DNA of 64,000 bases from Stenopsyche tienmushanensis (GCA_008973525.1 WACJ01000258.1:372001-436000), one strand, 5' to 3'. Shown: positions 47,275-57,810, numbered from the stretch's first letter. The notes: generated by a model from the sequence alone, not told the origin. A program made the numbers and translations.

Positions 47275-47395
47275 CATTTGGGTCTATTTTTATGCGATTT
47301 TTTAAAATAATGGAACCTATCCCTCATTTTTCTATAGAAAAACAAATTGTTTTTTTTAAGCGAATACGCATAAATAAATCACGATCTGCGGAAAA
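47275..47395 (+). mobile_element. Tigger/pogo MITE subfamily 2, 5' part
   Basis: TA then CATTTGGGTCTATTTTTATG, with ATGGAACCTATCCCTCATTT and a GCGAATACGCATAAA block as in 16427-16672. Truncated on the right, 30 bp before the piggyBac-like element. Confidence 0.6.
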
Positions 47396-47424
47396 ATGAC
47401 TGGTTAAATTTTCGCAAAGTTTAA

Positions 47425-47848
47425 CCCTTTAAGTTGTGAGCCAATTTAAAATCGTGATAAACTTAGATCATATATTTGTATGTCCGTCACTTGTCATCCG
47501 TACAAATCCACTTACTTGTCAGGACCGTCTCAGCGTGTATGAAACTTGTATTTAAATAAATAAACACTATCGATAGCGCACAATATTAGGGCATTTCTTA
47601 GCGTCAACAAATACACTTGAAATCGATTCATTATATCAATCACATATCATTATTAGTCGATAAATTTGGATTAATGAACTATACAATTGTACGATGTACG
47701 CAAGATACTCTCTTCGTCTCTGTTTCTCTTCAAATTCAACGTGCAAAACACTCTCTGTCTCTGTCTGTCTCCGAGCTCAACATGTAAGAATACTCTTTCT
47801 GAATCGTTGGAATTCGGACACAACATTGTGTTTTACCTCTTTAAGGGA
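47425..47848 (-). mobile_element. piggyBac-like MITE, TTAA on both sides (424 bp)
   Basis: TTAA (47421-47424) then CCCTTTAAGTTGTGAGCC; the other end is CTTTAAGGGA then TTAA (47849-47852). Colinear in inverted orientation with 63162-63586, including CCGTACAAATCCACTTACTT, TTGTATTTAAATAAATAAAC, ATTGTACGATGTACGCAAGA and CTCTGTCTGTCTCCGAGCTC. CCC ends and exact TTAA target sites are characteristic of piggyBac elements. It has no transposase. The 72-codon frame here is a reading of the repeat. Confidence 0.75.
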
Positions 47849-47929
47849 TTAATTATCAATTACATTTTAAAAAAGACGATTTCAACACAGAAGGATGACG
47901 AATGAACGTATGCTGGCTAGACTGTATAA

Positions 47930-48124
47930 TAGACTTTTTATTTATAAACTTTTTTTTATGCGATTTTTGGTACATTCAATCACAGTGATTTCAAGTTATG
48001 CGGTTTTTAAAAATAATGGCACCTATCCCTCAGTTTTCTATGTAGTTCAAGTCTTTTTTTATGCGATTTTTTTATATGCGACTCCTCGTGGAACGTATCC
48101 ATCGCATAAAAACAGAGCCAAGTG
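47930..48124 (+). mobile_element. Tigger/pogo MITE subfamily 2, 3' part
   Basis: Closely matches 44636-44822: TTTTTTTATGCGATTTTTGG, TTTCAAGTTATGCGG, CGACTCCTCGTGGAACG, and the intact right end TCGCATAAAAACAGAGCCAA then GTG and TA. The left part is missing. Confidence 0.7.
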
Positions 48125-49859
48125 TATATCATTTTTAGTACTGTGGAAATCTTGAGATATTAATATTTTTTCATTTTTCAATCCAGATTTATATTTCTAA
48201 AAGCTTTGCAATTATTACGTTTTAGTTTATTAAACACTCGGTAGATAAACTAACCAGAAGTGAATTTCCGTTGATGTTTCAATTAGCATTATTAATTTGT
48301 ACAGAGCAAATTTGTTCTGCATACAAAATGACACATTACAAATGAAATTGTTTAACCAGGTGCATTTATATGAACATATGTAGGCAACAATTTTTTTTGT
48401 GTGAGAAATTAAAAAAGAGCAAGTCTTAGAGCATGTTCTTAGAACTCGGCTGATGAAGAGTAATATGGCGCTGAGTTGTTGTCATATGTTAGAAAAGTTA
48501 ATTTATCAATTGCGCTTCAAACGTAACATCAAAAGAAACACAGCCCAAATTAGAATCGGCCCGTAAGAATATTCCTTGGAGCAGTTGTGTTTGTAAATGT
48601 ATATATTTAAAATCATTTGATCGCCATTTCTACATTTTTGCTCGACGTTCGAATTTGTGGTTATTTTTTACGAGCCAATGCGTACGAAACTAATGTTCCG
48701 GAAAAGTTGCAATTCCATCTCCGGTTTTAATATTCCGGTACGAAGCTGAGATATTAAGGCTTTCAAATAGTGTCATAAAAATCGGGGTGAGTTTGTTCAA
48801 CTCGTAAAAAATGAAAATCATACGCAGATACGAGTGAATAATAACGAAATGCAGCAAGGGGATGAAATTGTGAACACTCCATGAAAATCAGGATTTAATC
48901 TTATATTTAGTCGCTCTTTTTTATTGTCGCATTTTTTAAAAGCAGAAATGTTCAGGAGCGTTTATAAATACGACCCAGTTGATTATTTTGCTATATACGT
49001 TTGTAGCAAAGTATCTTTCTTCATCTCAACTATTTCTCGGTTGAGCAAATGTGGACGACAGCAAGTTCCTGTCTAAGATATCACGGTTAAAACGGAAACT
49101 AAAAATTCCTGTCACAAACTTATCCTTTTATTCTTCTCGACAAATAGACATTCAACCCAATGAGTTAATTATAAAATGTCAAAATATTTTTCCGACATGT
49201 GAGAGGATGTAAAAAAAAATCCAGCACCCAACGAGGACTTGTTCCACATTTGTTCCACACATTCCTTTATGAAACCACATTCATATATGATATCAGGATT
49301 GAATAAAAATACAGTAACAATAGCATAAACATTAATTATTATTTTGTTGAAAATAACATGCATATTAACACATTAACATGCGGTGAATAAATGACGAATT
49401 GTGTAAGGTGGCGTTTATTTTGACAAGTGTTTAACGACTTCCTGCGAAAAAAGGTATTATTTTGAATACATCAACATTCAAAATTGTATAAGACAATCGA
49501 CCAAAATAAATCAAAAACTTGACAGTATTTTATATAAACATCATAGTGCAATGAAAATGCTAAAAGGGTTCTAAAAACACAATATACGTTGTAGTTACGC
49601 GACTAATGATAGTTAGGAGATAACCACATTAGATGGTTAAAAAATTGATTTTTTTTATTTAACAAATTATAAGTAAAACTATTCAAGAATATGCTTTGAA
49701 AGTTTCACAACAAAATTTCGATTTTTTCCGATGTTATGAGCACTAAAGTGAACGTCCGTCGGTCCAGTTTCTCTGAGTTCACGACGGGTAGTACCGTTCA
49801 GTGGACCCTTATTCACTTGACACTATACCCTTCTACTACTGGAAGAAGAAGGATGTGAA
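48125..49859. other. No feature recognised (1.7 kb)
   Basis: AT-rich. No window repeats, and a single 64-codon minus frame without motifs. Confidence 0.4.
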
Positions 49860-50583
49860 ATTTCAATAAATTGAAATTCGTAGTCTCGGTTTCAAGCTCA
49901 TTTTCAATTGCAAGTGTGGATCATGACAAAACAATTCAGGTCCATTCGTTGATTCATAAATTTGACATGCGACTCTTAGTTGTTGTCAGATAAGGACTAA
50001 ACTTATTCTGCAATTACATGAACATCAGCAAATGATATAGCTAAACAACCTTACAATAGAAACAACTGTCCAGAGAGAGATAGCAGCTGGTGCAAGTGGC
50101 AGAAAGCTAAAGCTCTTGGAACGGAACCTGAAGCCTGAACCCTACACCTCGACCTTCAAAAAGCAATTCTTTCGATATATGAAGATTTATCAAAAGATGA
50201 ATTATGAGTACTGAATTATTAAGAGATGTTTAGGTGGTCACACACAGAATGCAAACGAAAGTTTCAACTTGACCGTATTGGCTCCAAAGCACCTACATTC
50301 TGGCTTAAAAGTAATCGAAGTTGTGGCATCTTTAGCTTTTGCCTTATTCAATGAAGCGAATTCAGTACTTGTAATGATTATGGACGAACTAAAAGTAGTT
50401 GTTGGTTCACAGAGCTTTAATTATGTACGGAAAATGGATGAGTGGCGCGTCAAACAACAGAATAGAAGCAGCGTAGTGGAGATCAAGGAAGCTTAGAAAG
50501 CTCGAAAATAAAAGATGCAAGCTCAAAATTATGCGTTTGAAGAAGGTGAAGAGTTGCTATATGATGCTGGAATAACTGATTAA
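49860..50583 (+). pseudogene. Mutator-like (MULE) transposase, C-terminal remnant
   Basis: Second MULE remnant. Readable pieces are FKLIFNCKCGS (about 49890), SSWCKWQKAKALGTEPEA (50082-50138), CLGGHTQNANESFN (50226-50268), then a long intact stretch LAPKHLHSGLKVIEVVASLA, FALFNEANSVLVMIMDELKV, GSQSFNYVRKMDEWRVKQQN and, after one stop, a tail EEGEELLYDAGITD ending with TAA at 50581-50583. This is the family's usual C-terminal order. Missing W in the TVWxLAPK block and frameshifts before CLGG show it is dead. It is better preserved than the one at 6815 and is from a different lineage, judging by the GHTQN versus TQN and tail differences. Confidence 0.8.
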
Positions 50584-52230
50584 CTGCTAGGTAGTTTATA
50601 CCATTTATTACTGCCTGAAATTTCTCGTTTTCGGTCATTATTTTTTTCAAACGCGTTTTTTTTCAACTTTGGTACATTTCTGCTTAAAAAGTTATAAACC
50701 ATTTTTTTTTTAAATTTATATAAATATTTTTTTTATTTAATTATGATCTATGCTAACTTAATTTTGGGATAATTTTATTGTTTAAAATATTTTTTTATTG
50801 TAGACAAGGTGCAAAAAATTTCAAAAACACTTTTCAAACATGACTTTTTTTCAGTCAAAACTTGGTTCACCTATTTAAAAATTGTATTTTTAATAATATT
50901 TAAATGTTATATTGAATTCAATTAAAAATTGCGATTAGCACATTGTACCAAAGCGGTAAATTCTAATGGCGACCTTCCATGGGAAGCACCTTATAACTTG
51001 ACTATCCCCTTGTGTGTGAAAATCAACACGTAAATATATCATCAAATGGTCTTATAAGATGTACTCATAGCATGGAAAGGATCATGACATTTCAACGCCC
51101 CAATGATTTTCCTAATCACCAGACTTAAATTCAATGGACCCCATGATCACCTGTTTAAATACATGTAACATATCGACTGTAATCTAAATCAAAAGTGCAT
51201 TCGTCCATATTATGATCTATAATTTGCATGGAGCCACAATGCATTTTACATCGTCTATGTGCATCACATAAACGCACATGTTGTGCTACATCTCGCGAAT
51301 AACGAGACCTGAAAAAATGTTAAGCTTCTGCATATGAGGAAGTTTGGCGAGAATGCAAAAAAGACCAAGTATCGCATTAGTTTAACAATGTACCCCATAG
51401 CTAAATTACCACATTCTCTGAAGGGATCCGTGGTATTCAGAAAAAAGAAAAATCGAATACCTCTTACGTATTTAATGGTATCGCATTCTTTTCCATCGTG
51501 CATGTTATGAGACAAAGTGTGTTGAACATATCTTGCTACTGTTTAATTTATCATCAAATTAAATAGATAATTCATCAACGCTTCTAGAAACACGTGAAGG
51601 ATCGATACGAATTTGAACCGCATTTCAATGCAGAACTGCAATAGATTGGTCACCACTACCTGGCGTTGACGATTGTGACAGAAACAGAGTACCAAGTCTA
51701 TCACGTGCCAACCACGTGTAGAACTGAGTCATTCACAACGGTCTTCCTCGCTTAATTGAACCTAAAAATATCAATGGATCTGAGATGAAGAGCAAAAACT
51801 AGGTAGGCCGGGACATATTCATTGAATATATAATACTAACCAAAAATATATTCATACATGCAAAAATATATTCATTCAAAATTATATACACAAAAGCAAA
51901 AGCTTTGATGACAATCTTCATGATATCGTCTTAAATAACAGTTAAATTGACCTTTAATGATACAAACGTATGCCTATTTGTCCCTGATGTATTTACTACA
52001 ACTCGACTTTAATAAAGGGAACATCGATATGAAATATTATAGCTATGGGATACTGGATTTTTCAAAATTTCATATTGTGTACCAAATACATATCATAGTA
52101 GCGCGCGGGTGTTTTTTTTTTTAGCACGGTAAAAGAAACGTTAAACTGTCTTTCTATTGCAGAAAATTTTGAAGGTCCTAAACCACTTCGTCGTGAAATA
52201 TGACACGATGAAAAAATAGCAACAAACGAA
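50584..52230. other. Mostly unrecognised; possible Tc1-like trace
   Basis: AT-rich, with T-runs around 50640-50730. Around 51075-51150 a frame reads SPDLNSMDP, similar to the SPDLNPIE motif near the last catalytic residue of Tc1 transposases, but the rest cannot be followed. 51260-51760 has short minus frames (83 codons) without motifs. Confidence 0.3.
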
Positions 52231-52275
52231 CCAGAGCTTTGAACCGGAATTGAACCGAAAACCAATAACTAATAT
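52231..52275 (+). mobile_element. hAT-B-like end, fragment
   Basis: CAGAGCTTTGAACCGGAATT then GAACCGAAAACCAATAACTA. It matches the right-hand end at 4311 in inverted form. Confidence 0.4.
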
Positions 52276-53411
52276 ATTATTATGATGTAAATTTAGTGTG
52301 CATTTGGTATTCAATCATATATGTAATAATGGGATTTTTTATAAAAATATTCAGGTTTTTTGAGTGACCCAATGGATTTTAGCTAGTAAGACCGTCATGC
52401 GTTGTAATTTAAGCAGAAATAGCTTATGGAGCATCCTGTGTCAAAGTCAAGAGCACCCTACGCCATATATAGACAGTTCCTTCGGTCCGTAGGTACTCGG
52501 GAGTGGAATCCCTATATTCCTAGAGCGATGGGAGGAGTGGGTGAGACGCATGGAAGTGAGCTGGTGCACACACCCTCGCCCAGCGCACACCAGCGCCCAG
52601 TGAGCCGCAGAATATTTCTGCAGCAGGCCACATAGATTTATTTGCGGAGCAGTCGACACGGTTGGATGTTTGGCGTTAAGTTACAGTTATGTCAATCATT
52701 CGCCACTCGCTATAAATATATATAAGCATATGTGCGTATGGCCGCTGCGCCATGCTACAAAAACTTGGCGACCAGTTGCGCCTCGAACCGCGCTCTTCAA
52801 ACCAGACACCGCTCACAATAGGAATTAATCATTTTTAATCGTTGGCAACCAGACAGCTGCTCCATGCGCCATTTTCAATGCTTTCCCAACATATTCCCCC
52901 GATTCATGAAATTTTCCCGAGCGGATTCTACACAGGCGGGATCATTCCGGGATGACTCAGCGCCTCGAATCTATCAAATCGGTTAAACTTCTGTAACATG
53001 AATATTGGTACACAAGCTGTCAAATTTCGACTTAAAACAATAACACCCGCATTATCATTAATCTTATCGCATCAGACTAGATAAAAAATATAATTTAAAT
53101 TTTCTGTTAACCCAATTACATCAGCAGCATTCATCACATCAACAAATTTTTAAACAGTCATTGAACACATTGAAATTTACATACAGTGCCAATACATTTG
53201 GGAAATCGTTAAGCTATATGATCGATCGACTTGAATAATGCGTGATAAGATTGTAGACCATCCTGCCTTTTTATTAGGGTATTTAATATAATTGCTACAC
53301 CCAATCTTTTTTAAAGCAAAACTAATTTTATTTATGATATGATATTAAGCTATGAAGATAAAAATGCAGGATCTCATTATTATGGACAATTATGGAACTT
53401 ATATTTTTTTA
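52276..53411. other. Unrecognised; GC-richer CpG-containing block at 52400-53000
   Basis: One of the least AT-rich parts of the window. It has GCGCACACCAGCGCCCAGTG, two overlapping 69-70 codon frames on opposite strands without motifs, and a TATA-box-like sequence (listed). No window repeats occur. It may be a promoter region, but no transcript can be defined. Confidence 0.4.
52711..52726 (+). promoter_or_regulatory. TATA-box-like sequence
   Basis: TATAAATATATATAAG in a CpG-richer block, followed 25-35 bp later by GCGTATGGCCGCTGCGCC. No initiator or coding exon is identifiable, so this is only a candidate. Confidence 0.2.
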
Positions 53412-54242
53412 AATTCCACGGAAAATCGCACAAAAAAATTCCGTGGATTTTAAAAACCGCATAACTTTGAAACAGCTATATAAAATATATCCAAAATCGC
53501 ATAAAAAAACGTTAATATAAACAACAGGAAAACAATAACATAATAAGAAAATAACATTTTTGGTAACATTTAAAGGACGTTTTGCATCATAAGTAAAATT
53601 TTAAGGATGTCTGACATCTGGCATCTCAAATGCTAGACATCCACTAGAGAAATACTAATTATTTTAATTACAAACTATCATCGCTGTATGATAATTTTCG
53701 TTGCGATTTTCGATATGACTCAAAATCGCTCTCTTCTTCGGAATAAATAGTATACCCAGTGCCAATGTCATCATTGTTCTGTGTAGATTTTCTCTTTCCA
53801 AAAATATATTTCATAATTAGTAAAGATGTTACTCTAGTCCCTAACTCAAAAAAAATAAAAAACAAAATGGCGACTGTCTAAAAAATTTTTACGCATCACT
53901 AAAATAGCTATAACTCCGTAAGTAGATGGGATTTAAGGAATTCCTTTGGAGAATGTATTTTTAAAATTCAAAACATTGGAAAATTGCAAAAAAAAACTAA
54001 ATCATTTTTTTTAAAAAAAACTAAACCAGAATAAAGAGCGTGGTCGTAATTCAGCGATAGGAGATGCAATATGATTTACACAGTCCCAAATTATAATATT
54101 TTCCCAAATTTCGGTTAGTGTTGATGATGTATTACTTATTTTCTCTAAATAATCTCGATAGGTACTCTTAATAAAATGTTTTAAAAAATTTGCTTCAAAA
54201 AAACCGCATAACTTCGAAATCGCACAAAAAGAGGTTTGAGTC
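53412..54242 (-). mobile_element. Tigger/pogo element with transposase traces, 3' end truncated
   Basis: Longest Tigger copy (831 bp). On the minus strand it starts ACTCAAACCTCTTTTTGTGC after TA at 54243-54244, then a frame reads FFEANFLKHFIKSTYRDYLE, then EIWENIIIWDCVNHIASPIA and ELRPRSLFWF (about 54205-54015): this is the region of Tigger transposase before CWKxLWPE (compare WxxxxILDCVxxI). After a gap comes a block reading GKRKSTQNNDDIGTGYTI and EEESDFESYRK (53865-53700). The right end stops at AATTTTTTTGTGCGATTTTC, lacking GGTTTAAGTG. The DDE catalytic triad is absent. Confidence 0.75.
53668..53865 (-). pseudogene. Acidic peptide frame kept inside Tigger copies
   Basis: 65-codon frame beginning MFFIFFELGTRVTSLLIMKY, with GKRKSTQNNDD, TGYTIYSEEESDFESYRKSQ and a C-terminal SYSDDSL. 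The central part is repeated in frame in copies at 19457 and, shorter, at 5963. It may be the spacer or the end of the ancestral transposase, or a second ORF of the ancestral element. No known domain is recognised. Confidence 0.4.
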
Positions 54243-54309
54243 TATTTGGTTAAGTGTCAAATATCAGTCTAAACTTTCTATTGATAATTTGCATTAATAA
54301 ACTCATTGG

Positions 54310-54385
54310 TGCAATGATTTTTTTCCACATTCTGGATTTGAACCCGAACCTTTGCAATAAGTCTCCAAGAACTGGCCTGACCAGC
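54310..54385 (-). repeat. Putative tRNA-derived SINE
   Basis: On the minus strand AAGGTTCGGGTTCAAATCCA holds a perfect B box (GGTTCAAATCC). Upstream, CTGGTCAGGCCAGTTCTTGG is where an A box would be. It shares the B box and flanks with the copy at 31395. Confidence 0.45.
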
Positions 54386-54394
54386 ATAAATACA

Positions 54395-54445
54395 GAAAAC
54401 CAAGACCGTAACCGAACCAATATAAATGTAAGGAATGTAACCGAA
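54395..54445 (+). repeat. hAT-B-like fragment
   Basis: AGACCGTAACCGAACCAATA and GTAACCGAAAGTAAAACC match the body of the 17735 copy (CCGTAACCGAACCGATATAA). No end was found. Confidence 0.35.
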
Positions 54446-55014
54446 AGTAAAACCAAAATGAAAAAAAATAATATTCCTGTTTGTAAAAAAATATATGATG
54501 ATTTTAATACACTATTTACATCTGGAAAAACCCCGAATCTCTTAATTTTACAGGTTTTTATATGAACTAAAATATTTGCTGATATTCAAATTTATAACAA
54601 GCTAATCTAATCTGTTTTGATTTTATATTAATCGAATATTTGCGTTTAAATGATACAAGAAGAAAATAATAAAAATTACGAATTAATATGAAAAGTACCA
54701 CGATGAAAATTTTGCATAGTTATATGCAAAATAGTGATTGATACTAATGATAAATCTGTATAAAAATGAGTATAAAATAAATGAATTCATGTATTATTCT
54801 GCTTGAGATGCCATTTCAGATTTAGGCACTATCCATAGGAATATTTTCTAGGGAAATATTTTTCAAGTTATGGTTCAAATAATACTATTTTTCATCTACA
54901 TATGTAGCTAATTTAGGGATGTTTAATCAAGATTTTTTTTTAGTTAGAAAATGATTGTTGCAAATCCAATCACACAGAACAGTCCTACACAACATTTACT
55001 TTACTTTAAGATCT

Positions 55015-55095
55015 ACAAAAAAAAATTAAAAAATTCCACAATCTCGATCTGAACCCAAGCCTTTAACCCATTATACAAACACTTAGTCAATTTAC
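55015..55095 (-). repeat. Putative tRNA-derived SINE, divergent
   Basis: On the minus strand GCTTGGGTTCAGATCGAGAT resembles the B-box region of the other copies with two changes, followed by a T-rich stretch near 55015-55030. Confidence 0.35.
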
Positions 55096-56565
55096 TATAC
55101 ATTTAATCACACTTCTTAATTATCATATCTTAAATCATGGAAATGCAAATATTTATCATTTGTCTTATCTATGTGCTAGTTTGATATTCGTTTTCATAAT
55201 GCATAAAATTCACTGATAAAATTATTTTCCTTATCAAGATGTTCTTAAATCGGGGATACAGAATATGTCAAATTCTTTTAATGGGGAAATACATTTGAAA
55301 AAGGTGAGTAAATCAATATCAAAGTATCGTAAATGATCGTAATACATAAGTCAGGGATGCGTTACATATGCAGATTGGAACATAACTCATGCAGTTTATT
55401 ACGAGCGACCTTAGCACAATTCTTCTCGTGTTTCTTACATAGTTTCATAATATGAAATATACAACACAATGAAAATAATGCAGGATTTGAAGAGGGCAAA
55501 CGTAAATTATCCATGACAAAGAATGATGATTCTTCTTCGGTTGTTCTGGCAGATTTCATTCGCAGCATTGACTAAATACGACTTTGTTACTTTTCAAAGC
55601 GATTCGGATCTAAATCACCATAAATTATGAACCAACATTAACGATTCTCTATCTCCGACGTTTTCTAGAGTGGCATTTATTGTATGGTGAAACTCGCAAT
55701 GTGGAACGCTTCATTGTCACGAAAGTCAGAATCAATACTGTACCATCTGCCAACTCAAAATAGGTCAATTAAAATCCTTTATGCATTTCCATGCAAGAAA
55801 ATAGCACGTAATAGCAACACCATCGGATGGATGCCATATTATCGCCCTCAGACAACAAACAAATTTACAATTCGCATAATTTTAATACAATATCAATATA
55901 TATCTTCGTGTTCGTTTTTTCGGCCGTCGAAACTTCAGCAACTGAACAAGTTCATCGCGATATCGCTCCTTTATTTTGAGAACAATTCTCAAGTGCTGAT
56001 CAAATCATCGTAAAAAAACATAAAAACATTTTCAATGAAGCCAAGTTTTGAAGCCGAAAAGTTTTATCGCAAGCATTTTTTATGACTTTAAGCAACAAGA
56101 AGTATTTCATTAAAAGGGTAGCTATAGCATACAAATGACTTGTTGGCGAAGTTGTAAAAATTTAATTAGAACCCTTTACGATACTTTTTACGATTTACTT
56201 ACGGCTTTGAAAGGCCCAAATATATAAATAATAATATGGAAAATATTTCATTACGCAGGGACATATATTATTCAAATATATTGACAGTGTAAACGCTGTC
56301 AAATTAATTGACAGCGCGTACTAAATGCGTAACATGTTTATATTATTCTATACGTCCAATTATTTTGTATTAACGATGAATGACATTTTTAAGTATAAAT
56401 TTTCATTTCAAAAAATAGAATTATTACCATAGCAATTTTTACACCATGTCTATATATCAAACGTGTACAATTTCTATTTACGACTATCATAGGGGTGTGA
56501 AATATGTTGATTAAAATTTTTTTACCTAAAATTATACAATAATTTTTCACTGCATTTGAGTTATT
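55096..56565. other. No gene recognised (1.5 kb)
   Basis: Frames of 68 (minus, 55362-55568) and 109 codons (plus, 55684-56013) lack motifs, splice context and biased codon use. Two TTGACAG words in a small inverted repeat and a third copy occur at 56279-56310. Confidence 0.35.
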
Positions 56566-56600
56566 AATTCACATAAAAAATATGATTTTTTATGTGAATT
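56566..56600. repeat. Perfect 16-bp palindrome, 3-nt centre
   Basis: Left arm AATTCACATAAAAAAT (56566-56581), centre ATG, right arm ATTTTTTATGTGAATT (56585-56600). All 16 positions pair. Confidence 0.85.
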
Positions 56601-56711
56601 TCTATATGTGAAATCCTATTATTGGCTTGTAATATTTCTAATCTACAGCTAATTATATATGTAAAGCTGTTGGGTTTCCACAAATAAATAAATAAATAAA
56701 TAAATAAATAT
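56601..56711 (+). repeat. Probable LINE 3' tail with (AAAT)n
   Basis: TGTAAAGCTGTTGGGTTTCC is followed by about seven AAAT units (56682-56711). Insect jockey/CR1-type LINEs often end this way. No upstream LINE coding is visible. The hAT-A copy begins 3 bp after the repeat. Confidence 0.4.
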
Positions 56712-56714
56712 AAA

Positions 56715-56965
56715 CAGAACCGTAACTAGGGTATGAAGCGCCCGTGGCAAGTATCTAACTTAACCCCCCATTGTTGTATAAAAAATACTATGATATAAAA
56801 TTTCCATGATCGAACAGATCATAAAAAATTCAGCAAAAAGCCCTAAAAGAGGTTGGAGTAACCTCAAGGTCTTTGTAGTCAACCGGTCCGCTTTTCGGAC
56901 CGCTGACATGACGAATGAGCACCTTGCGATCAGATGCCATACCCGAACATGTCTACAGAAGTTTT
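56715..56965 (-). mobile_element. hAT-A non-autonomous element, one end intact
   Basis: The left edge is CAGAACCGTAACTAGGGTAT, the inverted 3' end of hAT-A, followed by GAAGCGCCCGTGGCAAGTAT. The body includes the perfect hairpin CGGTCCGCTTTTCGGACCG and ATGTCTACAGAA. The rest toward the element's 5' end is missing. Confidence 0.75.
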
Positions 56966-57369
56966 TGCATCAATTCAGGATGAAACATGGATCCATACCT
57001 TCAAATCATATGTTTCTTTAAAAAAAAAAACATGTGTGCAATGAAGCAATTCAGTTCATGTGATCACTTACGCTCTGAGCGCGGGGAATAACTTGATAGC
57101 TAGATTTTATAGCTTTTATAACTATAGACAATAAAACAAGCAGTTCTATATTAATAAATATAATTCTATTTAAATTATTTCGACATTCTCATTTTGACAA
57201 TTAAGGGGCGTTTCTACCTTGTTGGGCCTAAAAGAGATCGGTTTTTTAACATTTTTTTTATGCAAAAAGTATTAAATATAGAATGTTAATATTTAGTATG
57301 TTAACTAGACGATCTTTATCAAATTTAAAAATATTTTTTGAAGTTTGACAAAATATAATAATGGGAGCG
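56966..57369. other. No feature recognised
   Basis: AT-rich spacer with poly-A and no frame of note. Confidence 0.35.
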
Positions 57370-57810
57370 ATGACATTCTTAACCATGGAAGTTCTAAGTC
57401 CTGGACACGTGACTTACAGCAAAAAAATTAAAAATATTTTTATTTTGTATAATATTGTGTATAACTTAGACTACAATTAAGTAGAAATATTAAAAAATAA
57501 AAAAATAGTGAGCGATCAAAAAAAAGTTTGTGTTTTTGCCAACATTTTTTGTAGTTTTTGAATTATAAAATAAACATTTTTAAATATTTTTCGATAATTG
57601 TAGTTTATACGATGAATACATTTATTATACACGTGCTTGCCAAATTTCATTAAGAATGCTCATTTAGGGCATGTGGGAGCACTTCCATGAGCTTGGAAAA
57701 AATAATTTCGAGAAAAACGCGTTTAAAGTTTCTCCTCTCCTCAGCTTCTTTTCCTCAGTCTATAACTTTGCGAATTTCATTTATATCAACTTGAAATTTA
57801 CTGAACATAT
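57370..57810 (+). repeat. R7 interspersed repeat, long copy 1
   Basis: About 440 bp colinear with 60812-61255: GTTCTAAGTCCTGGACACGT, AAAAAAGTTTGTGTTTTTGC, TGTAGTTTATACGATGAATA, GTGGGAGCACTTCCATGAGC, GAGAAAAACGCGTTTAAAGT, CTATAACTTTGCGAATTTCA. Insertions and deletions between copies break every frame. No inverted ends or target duplication were seen. A partial inverted copy is at 21165. Confidence 0.75.

Noticed and set aside
51075..51150. SPDLNSMDP reading similar to Tc1 transposases
   Set aside because: Only a short match; neither catalytic neighbours nor inverted repeats could be followed, so not called as a Tc1 copy.
52140..52165. Polypyrimidine tract and CAG resembling a splice acceptor
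   Set aside because: The following sequence has early stops in all frames and no partner donor.
55684..56013. 109-codon plus-strand frame
   Set aside because: No motif, no codon bias different from the surroundings.
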